Both the position numbers and the translations under genes were made by a program. Shown piece after piece: positions 56,618 to 64,000 of a stretch of 64,000 nt of DNA (position 1 is its first letter; every line of letters begins with the position of its first letter). The notes below the pieces were generated by a model. That model had not been told where the DNA came from. It was given only the letters and a program-made list of their open reading frames with translations, and made no database searches. Source of the stretch: Polytrichum commune (lineage: Eukaryota; Streptophyta; Polytrichopsida; Polytrichales; Polytrichaceae); NCBI GenBank assembly GCA_950295325.1, contig OX485806.1, positions 55,363,169-55,427,168 on the forward strand, given 5' to 3'.

Positions 56618-57994
56618 TTAGTTGTTTTTTATATTTTCACAAAGTGATTGCAATGCCAACAAAAAATATGTACCCATGGTGGACCGCCAGTCATTTGCAT
56701 CTCTTGTCCAATCCGCACTACAAAAACCCTTCAAGGCAATATCCTTGCCTCTGAGGCATAATTTGAAGTTTAAAATTCCCTTCAAATCCTTCACAATGCG
56801 TTTCACAGCCATCTAATGTGGTGGACTGGCCTTCAACATAAATTGGCTCACCGTATTCATTGCAAATGCAATATCGGCCCTTGTGGCCACCATTGCATAC
56901 ATGATATGTCCTACCCCGGCTTTGTATGGAACACCTTCCATTACCCTTTGTACAATCTCAAATTTCTCATCCAAATTTTTGGTAAGTTTGAATTCACATC
57001 GAACAGAATTCCGATCGGTTTGCATCTTTCCATGTTAAAGGCTTGAAAACCTCTTCGATATAGCTCTTTTGGTTCATGGTGATGGTATGGACTTCTTTAT
57101 TATTCTCAAATTCCTTCTCGAGCTCCGATTTGACCCACTTCAATTGGGTTACATTACTTGCCAATATGATCAAACATCCACGTAGAGGATTGCCACCAAC
57201 AAATATTCACCCGTTTGCTTGACGTACAAAAATAGATCCGTTGAGCTTGTACACAAACCCACATTAACAAAAAAATGGATCAATACGGTGGTACCACATG
57301 TTCGGTGATTTTTTGAAATTGTATAAACTTCTCTTGAGTTTGCTCACAAAGTTTTCTACAAAACAAAATCCCTCTTGTACGAAAGCTTCCAATTGATCCA
57401 TGTAAAGCTCCACATCAAATATTCCATTTAGAAATATCGTTTTTACATCCATATCCTGGATCTCCTATTTGATAGCGGCTCCTAATATGAGATTGTATTA
57501 AATGGTGATAAACTTGGCCACACAAAAAAATCTTGTTACAATCCACTCTGGCCAATTGAAAATATTTTATTTGCTAGTAACCGTGCCTTACACCTAATAA
57601 TATCATCCAATGCATCATTCTTGGTGTGGAATATTCATTTGCATCGTACAGTCTTATGATCTTGGTCAATTTCCACGTACCGTTGCTAGAAGCAAGTTGT
57701 ATTCCTCTTGCATTGCGACCTCCCACTTCCTTGCATCTTTGAATCTCAACACTTGCACAAATTTAATTGATCATCCAACGATGCCACAGACGAGGGGATC
57801 ATTTTAGTGGAGTTGTTTTGGGCATCGGGACAAGATTGGCAGCCGTGTTGGAGATTGGTGTCGCTATTCGCCAGTATGTCTATGTGGATGACAATCATAT
57901 ATCCTCCCGTGTAGCTTGTCACCATTTCCACCATTTCATGGTATTGTACCGACAATAGTTGGATGCAAGTGTCATTCGTGGATGTTCTGCACAT
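56618..57994 (-). pseudogene. Ty1/copia pol fragment (RT and RNase H), minus strand
   Basis: Read on the minus strand from 57994: a linker, then DQDHKTVRCK and NDALDDII (start of the copia RT region), MDVKTIFLNGIFDVELYMDQ, KLKRSLYNFKKSPNMWY, GVGHIMYAMVATRADIAFAM, and SADWTRDANDWRSTMGTYF (RNase H region). These are the standard copia pol landmarks in correct order. The YVDD active-site segment is not recognisable and many stops and shifts are present, so this is an old relic. Integrase and gag were not identified. Confidence 0.8.
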
Positions 57995-58620
57995 CTCCTT
58001 CGTAATGTTACACTTATTTGTGAGGCAGACTTACGAAGGTTGGGTCCCGTAGATCTAGTAATAGTAGGATGGCCATGCTAAAGCCATTTACGTGTTGGAA
58101 CGGGCTGAGGGTTGGAGGATCCCAAATTAAATTTTTTTTTGGACCTCATCCGGCTCATGCACTGGTGGTATGCCCACCAATCTTCCCATCCAAGGTACAT
58201 ATTTGAGAATTTACCTCTGTTGGGAGATTATCGGGACAAGGTGTTGGAAAACATGCATTATGTTTGTCAACACCTTGGTAATTCCATTTTTGTGGATGTT
58301 GCGAGCCTTGTTCTTATTCCCACCAGCCTCGGTGGCTTTGGGACAACCTCGCACCACTATCCACTTTAACTGCAACATTTTTTGCAATGCCTCTACCTTT
58401 TGATCAAAACGTGGATGACATCTTTGGATCCACACCGGACCTTTTTGTCGGTTGTTCGAGATGATGTACCGCCATTGGTATTGGTCAACAAAGTGGGGGC
58501 ACTACAGAAGGCCTTCGCCACCTTTATGACTTTCTCACAATCATTCGCATTCTACGATTGAAAGCCTGGCATGGTGTAGGATGATCACACCAAAACCCAT
58601 ACCAAATCAGTCTAAGGAGT
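57995..58620. other. Unassigned retroelement-derived sequence
   Basis: Lies between minus-strand copia pol and plus-strand gypsy pol. Open frames on both strands have no decisive motif. It may be the copia integrase region in decayed form. Confidence 0.3.
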
Positions 58621-60099
58621 ACATCAAGATGGGAAGGATCAACTATACCATTGGAAATGACTTCCATTTGGCCTCAACAATGCGCTTGCCGAGTTTTAGA
58701 AAGTGATGGACCAAGTCCTCTCTGGTTTGCCCTTTGCTCGTTGTTACCTTGTTGACGTGATCATCTTCAGCAAGACACCATAGGAGCATGTGGATCATCT
58801 GCATGCCGTTTTTGAACGACTGCATGAGTGGGGATTGCGCTTCCACCATGGAATGTGCAAGTTTTCTATGATCGATTAGCATATCTAGGTCATTTGATTA
58901 TTCCAAGAGGTCTTGGGGTGTAGCAAGCTAAGGTGAATGCGTTGCAAAAGATCTCGACACCGGTTGATGTGCCGAGACTTCGTGCTTTCTTGGGCTTGGC
59001 GAATTACTATCGTCATTTCATCAAGAATTTTAGCTTGATCGCCAAGCCTCTCACTCAGAAGGATGATTTTGGCCGGGAGTATGTTGTTGCTTACGCTTTG
59101 CAAAGCAATAACACGGCAGAGGCCAATTATTTGTCCTACAAAGGAGAAACATTGGCAGTGGTGTGGATTATTGCCCATTTCCGGCCATATCTTTATGGTC
59201 AGCGTTTTTTTTTGGTGACTGACCATCAACCGTTATGGTGGCTCATGGAGTCGGATAAGCTTATTAGCAAGCTCGCCAGGTAGGCTTTGTTGCTCCAAGA
59301 GTATGACTTTGAGGTGGTGTACCGTACTGAGATTACAACCTGGATGCAGATGGACTCTCACGCAATCCAAGTCTTTTAGATGAGGACTTGACCGGGGCCA
59401 AGTTGCATGGAGATTATGATCGAGAGGTGGTTCCAAGTTTGCACGTGACTGCTTACTTCATTTTGTTTTTTGGTGCGACTGTTGAGGTTCCGATACAGGG
59501 CTCGAATGATGAGACTGATCGACCTTAAGCTATTGCAGATATATGAAAAAGTCTTCCCGTATTGCATAAGCTTCAGCAAGGGATCTTTCCTTTGTCTACC
59601 TCGGTGATGGAAAGGGATAGGATTGGATATCGAATAACAAGGTTCCATTGGGAAAACGGTTTCTTATTTCGATTGTGGCTGGATGGGACAAGGCATATTG
59701 TCCCTAGGCCGGATCAGAGGGCCTCATTTGTCGCAACCCTTGCTAGCCCCCCTTGACCATCTTGCCAATTTTCATTTCCTAGCAAAGGTTATGAGCGCTA
59801 ACCCTTCGCATACCGCCATGCTAATGGTTAGCTCCTCTCACCCCGGACCTTATAGTTCATAGGAGGGGAACCAACCCTCCTACTTTGCTTTCGGGACTCA
59901 CCCCTTCAATCGGTAACCAACCCCTTTAATCGGTAACCAATCCTTAGATGTGGACTTCCATCCATGGAAGTCCAATCTTATGTTGATCATCGCGTTGCCG
60001 GAGCAACACTACAACAACCCGAACCATACTAGGCAACTATGGCCTCACATTAGGCCAATGCCAATGGAGGCCGTGCCGTTCGGCCTCGGGTGGGTGAAC

Positions 60100-61015
60100 A
60101 AGAGACGGGCGGCAAGAGACATGATGAACGCCAAGGAATTGGTAAAGCACTTTGAAGAAACTAAGGCTAAGGATTCCAATAAAATGAAGCGTAGGCATTG
60201 ATGAGGACATCAATCTCCTTTAGTGGGGGAGAGACGCTAGTAGCACACTTAGCTTCGAGGCTAATTACTCCACAACATGAACTTGTTCTTTGGCTTGAGG
60301 GAATAAAGTCCAAACTTTAGTGGTGCAAAGAGAAAAGTATGAGATGAGGTCCTAGTCTTGTACTTGTGCTTGGTTAATGGAAGAGGGGGAATAGATATGC
60401 CAAACTAGGTTGGGTAAGCCGAGTAATTGGGGGCCATGGCTTGCAAGGGCCTTGGATATAACCAAGAAACTTCTTAGTTGTGGGTTTGTCCGGGCGGGGA
60501 CAAGGTGATGGCGCGTGCTCATAAAAGTGCTACCCGCGAGCTAACGAGAGTTGGCGCATGGGAGTCATGAACCCATGTCTCGAAAGAGCAAAGTGGGAAC
60601 CGAGTCGGGCGGGACTTGGCATCACCCCCGTGCGATCGAGGCGTGGCTTAACAATGGAGAGCCATCTCGGAGTTGCAACCGAGACAACTTAGTGGAAGCG
60701 TTGAGGTCTCGCCTAGATGTGTCATGTTAGGCTAGTGGAGCCTAACGGGGGAGGCCCCAAAGGAGGGGCAACCCAAGTGAGTCCCAAAGTAGGTGGGTCT
60801 AGTGTAGGTTGGGTCCTTGGAGGAGAGATCCAAGGTCGCTAACGGACCACCTAGGAAGGACATCTTTGGGACAATGCCAAATTTGAAGATGCATTGCGGG
60901 GGTCGCGCCCTAAGGTAAACACAATGCCGCACCATAGAGGATGGCAACTTGAGAATTGGTGTGCCGACTACAAGTATAGTCGATGAGGGCATCGACTCCG
61001 TTTGGTGGGGGTGAG
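60100..61015 (+). other. Internal part and polypurine tract of the U5-U5 element
   Basis: A short open frame from the inverted repeat continues to 60201 (WVNKRRAARDMMNAKELVKH) and is followed by a purine run tagtgggggagaga (about 60222). The remaining ~790 bp have no recognised coding domain. The final ggtgggggtgag (61004-61015) abuts the LTR and is the likely plus-strand primer tract. Confidence 0.6.
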
Positions 61016-61989
61016 TGTCGCGCACCTCTCCATGAGGAGTGCCCGAAACACCATGGGCACAGGGGGGACCCCGGAGTGACACCCGGGACTTGTGGCGCCG
61101 TTGGTGAGAGGGCCCAAGTGATCCTAGTGTGGGTGAGGGCCCCGGGCGTTGGGAACGCCTCCCACCCACGGAGACTAGGAGGCATGAGGGTAAGGCCATG
61201 AGCTATGCGTAGCTCATGGCCTGGTGATTCTAGAATGCTCAAGATCACCTCAAGCGGAGGTGTGAGCTAGGAGTTATGACCATTTGAGTGGGGCGGTGTC
61301 CCGGGACAGCGCCCTGGTACAGCAGTGCCTGGGAGTGATTCCCGGGACTGCAAAGGTTCAAACAGGCATAACTTCCTCAACACTTTCCCGAATGGGGCAA
61401 GTGAGGAGTCCATCGGCATCTACGTGAAGCGTAGATAACGATGGAGTGGTTGGTTGTCATGATCAGACATCATACAATGAAGTTATGATGGTCTGAAGCT
61501 GCTGGGGGGGTTCTAGGCCCAGCAGCTAAAGGAAAATGTCCACTTGGCCCCAACTCTTGGTAGAGAGACAAGAGGTTGGTTGATGGTGGGGTAGGGGCCC
61601 CGCGGATAGTCCTAGAGGCTTATATGGGTGAGGTGGTGTGGCCTCACCCACCCGAGGCCGAACGGCACGGCCTCCATGGGCATTGGCCCAATGTGAGGCC
61701 ATAGTTGCCTAGTATGGTTCGGGTTGTTGTAGTGTTGCTCCGACAACGCGATGATCAACATGGGATTGGACTTCCATGGATGGAAGTCCACATCTAGGAA
61801 TGGGTTACCGATTAAGAGGTGAGTCCCGAAAGCAAAGTAGGAGGGTTGGTTTCCTCCTATGAGTTATATGGTCCGGGGTAGGAGGAGCTAACCATTAGCA
61901 TGGCGGAATGCGAATGGTTAGCGCTCGTAACCTTTGCTAGAATTGAAAATTGGCAAGATTGTCAAGGGGGGCTAGCAAGGGTTGCGACA
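61016..61989 (+). mobile_element. 3' LTR of the U5-U5 element
   Basis: It starts tgtcgcgcacctctccatga and ends gcaagggttgcgaca. It is the same LTR as the solo copy in gene 3 and shows that copy's empty insertion site (gatggtggggtaggggcccc, about 61582-61601). A TATA-like ggcttatatggg is near 61617. Confidence 0.88.
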
Positions 61990-62737
61990 TCATTGGTGCA
62001 ACAAATGCACGAGGAACTTGGCCATTTTGGGTAACGCAAGATACATTTAATGTTGTGTGGCCAATATTGGTAGACTGGCATGTATTAGCAGGTCGTTATT
62101 TATGTCGAGAGGTGTGAATTTTTTCAACCAAATCAGGTCTAGCTTTAACATCTTCTCATCTCAATTACAATCATTACCTATCGTGGAACTGGGTTACCAT
62201 TGGTCGCAGGATTTTGCAGGGCCATTGGTTGTCACATCACGTGAACCAAAGTGCGTGTTGGTGATGATGGAGCATTTTAGCAAGTGGATTGACTTTGTCA
62301 GTCTACTCCAAAACTCTGCAGGGTTGACTTCAATAGCCTTTTTAATTCGTCTGTTGGCACATTTTGGAGCACCAGCTCAAGTATTCATGGACCAAGGGAG
62401 GGAATTCTTTAGTGTTTTTGAGGAGTTGTGCAATAAGGCTCTTATACATCACCGCACAACCTCTCGGGATTATCCGGAGGCGGACGGCCTAGTTGAACGG
62501 GTTGTTCAGACAACCAAACATGGTTTGAGGAAGTATGGATTACTTAAGGGGAGCCACCCGGATTGGGACCTTATGTTGCCTTGGATTGCTATGGGCTATC
62601 AATTCAATAGCCGTGCCTCATTGGTATCCTACAGCTCGTATCAGTTTTTGTATGGACGTGAGCCTATACTCCCATGTTTTATTAGGGAATGTGAGCCCAA
62701 GATTGTGCCCTCATGTCGTCGTAAGCGTAAAAATTAG

Positions 62738-63883
62738 GAAAACCTTAGAAATTGTGTTGTTTGATTAATCAAAAGCATTAAAAAAAATGATGTGTTAAAG
62801 TTTGGTTATAGCTAGGGTAAGAGTTGAACTTGAGTTTGTAAAAGAAAAAGAAAAAACCAAAAGGCAAGTAAGTAAATCATTTATATTTAGGTGACGTTCA
62901 AGCTCAAGTGGCTTGTGTCCAAGATTAATGTTTGATTAGTATTAGATGACTGGTTGTTAAGGGGGGGATCCCATTGTGGATAGACTTCGGTGTGCGGGGG
63001 CCATGAGGAGTGGGGGAAAGCCCTGGATGCTCTCGGGGGGAAGGGAGAAGATAACAACCAGGAGCACGATGGAAGGTGCATGCCGAGCTTGCAGCTGGGT
63101 TGTCTATCAAGATGAGGATTTCAAAGGTAAGGGCGCGTGCCTAGAGATGGAAAAACATGAGGAGGACGGGTCACATCTCCTACTAGAAAGATCCGTGATG
63201 TGAAAGAGGAGGGGTGAAGGGAAATCGACATGAATGTCCTCAAAATCGAAAGAGAGGTGGATTCTACGGCTGTTCCTATAGGGCCGGATCAAAGATGATG
63301 AACTGCGGCCATTCGCCTCCGAAAGCACGTGTTGTAGGAGCAGACCGCCGTTGGTAACTGCATTGCCATTCTTTCTTTCTTTGCTCGAATTCAATCGGCT
63401 CTAGGCGATTCCCTAAGGGGCGAGTGAGAAGATGGAGTCCATGGCTGGGGAGGACCAGAGTGGTGCGTTGCAGGGACTCAAGCTAAAATTTGTAGCATCT
63501 TTGAGTATCACCCTCCTCCATTTGTTGGTCACATAAACTCACTGCCTTGTGATTACTGTGATTGAGTTTTTTCTCCTTGTCTTCTCGCCCTGGAGTCAGG
63601 GAAGATTAGAGGGTTGTTGGCGCTTCCCGTGAAAGTGAGGAAATGGCAATAATGTGCGTAAAACCCGTTGGGATTGGACATTGCTAAGAACCAAGGTGGC
63701 AGACTGCGGCAACAGCATAGTCGATCGTTGAACCAGGAAGATGCCTGGAGACACCTCGAGGAATGCGGGATTAATTCATCAAGCAATGTGGGCCTTCAGG
63801 GCTAGTCATGAGTGTGCCACCGCCTCAGGGTGGGAGTTGGGGTCGTAAATTGAGCAGAGGAGGCCACCAAGATTTACTCCCAG
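62738..63883. other. Sequence after gypsy integrase, no supported gene
   Basis: AT-rich to 62940, then a G-run ttaagggggggatccc (62956-62971) that could be the gypsy polypurine tract, followed by GC-richer sequence to 63883. A putative LTR start (tgtggatagacttcgg, about 62975) follows it, but no matching LTR is present to confirm this. Open frames at 62976-63203 and 63107-63394 lack motifs. Confidence 0.35.
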
Positions 63884-64000
63884 TGTCGCGCACCTCTCCA
63901 TGAGGAGTGCCCGAAACACCATGGGCACAAGGGGGACCCCGGAGTGACACCCGGGACTTGTGGCGCCGTTGGTGAGAGGGCCCAAGTGATCCTAGTGTGG
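63884..64000 (+). mobile_element. Start of another LTR of the tgtcgcgcac family (cut by window end)
   Basis: The first 117 bp match the LTR beginning at 61016 almost base for base. The preceding sequence is not polypurine, so it is a 5' LTR or a solo LTR. The left flank is cccag; the matching duplication would lie outside the window. Confidence 0.85.

Larger units (their letters stand above)
59729..61989 (+). mobile_element. LTR element with inverted R-U5 left end (U5-U5 termini)
   Basis: Both outer ends are inverted copies: tgtcgcaacccttgctagcc on the left, ggctagcaagggttgcgaca on the right. They are flanked by perfect tcatt duplications (59724-59728 and 61990-61994). The right LTR (61016-61989, 974 bp, starting tgtcgcgcacctctccatga) is preceded by a polypurine tract, ggtgggggtgag. 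The left 370 bp (59729-60099) are the reverse complement of only the part of that LTR from just after the TATA-like box to its end, that is R plus U5. Unit length 2261 bp, clearly non-autonomous. Confidence 0.8.
58621..62737 (+). pseudogene. Ty3/gypsy pol relic, split by an LTR element
   Basis: A different lineage from the other two gypsy copies. RT: LPFGLNNALAEF and GLPFARCYLVDVIIFSKTP, where the catalytic YxDD is YLVD. Then RLRAFLGLANYYRHFIKNF. RNase H: AEANYLSYKGETLAVVWII and TDHQPLWWLM, with an internal gap after PLTQKDD, then LDADGLSRNPSLL in a shifted frame. The frame reaches RPDQRASF at 59728 and resumes at 61990 as QQMHEELGHFG. Integrase: SQDFAGPLV, FMDQGREFF and YPEADGLVERVV keep the three acidic residues. 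Stops at many places. The break coincides with a 5-bp duplication tcatt. Confidence 0.85.

Noticed and set aside
59722-61996. Mutator-like transposon with long terminal inverted repeats and a 9-bp duplication
   Set aside because: The 9-bp flanks match only 7 of 9, whereas TG...CA ends give a perfect 5-bp duplication, and a polypurine tract plus complete LTR are present inside.
62976-63394. Small genes near 63 kb
   Set aside because: Low-complexity Ser/Arg-rich frames on both strands without recognisable domains or splice support.

Overview
This window is repeat-rich nuclear DNA, almost certainly from a land plant with a large genome. The evidence is spliceosomal introns, Ty3/gypsy and Ty1/copia pol fragments, a CACTA (TNP2) transposon, solo LTRs with exact 5-bp target duplications, and satellite arrays. 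I lean towards a non-seed plant because the host-like genes are not familiar angiosperm genes, but I cannot prove that. No bacterial-style gene organisation, rRNA, tRNA or CRISPR array was seen. Nearly every gene-like object is broken, often by stop codons that look like C-to-T changes.

Layout. (1) 1-12.2 kb: a decayed multi-exon gene with a ParB/DGQHR-like domain (DGNHR motif) followed by a beta-class-like DNA methyltransferase domain. Its large intron holds a ~165-170-bp satellite split by a minus-strand gypsy fragment. (2) 12.2-19.4 kb: AT-rich intergenic DNA with one 1.47-kb solo LTR. (3) 19.4-29.4 kb: CACTA/TNP2 DNA, with a second solo LTR inside the transposase gene and a possible captured Mpv17-like exon. 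(4) 29.45-31.56 kb: a 150-bp satellite. (5) 31.6-42.4 kb: a gypsy element (LTR, gag, protease, RT, integrase) cut by a 3.7-kb copy of a separate TG...CA element carrying a ~690-codon ORF. (6) 42.4-46.6 kb: a second ParB-like/methyltransferase-like gene, studded with 22-bp palindromes. (7) 46.9-55.9 kb: an FCP1/NLI-type HAD phosphatase-like gene, opened by a three-deep nest (solo LTR, then ORF-bearing element, then 2.4-kb LTR-like element). (8) 56.6-64 kb: copia pol fragments (minus), a gypsy pol pseudogene, and an unusual LTR element with two U5-type ends inserted in it.

Three things stand out. First, two eukaryotic, intron-containing ParB-like plus methyltransferase-like genes lie in one window. 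The second is surrounded by at least 13 copies of a palindrome with arms GTTTGGGTCG and CGACCCAAAC; looser 22-bp relatives continue around the phosphatase gene. Second, an element with TG...CA ends and 5-bp duplications carries promoter, ORF and poly(A) signals but shows no direct LTR pair. Third, an LTR provirus ends in an inverted R-U5 segment, so both outer ends are U5 ends. Splice sites, domain calls and repeat boundaries were read by eye; no database search or alignment program was run.
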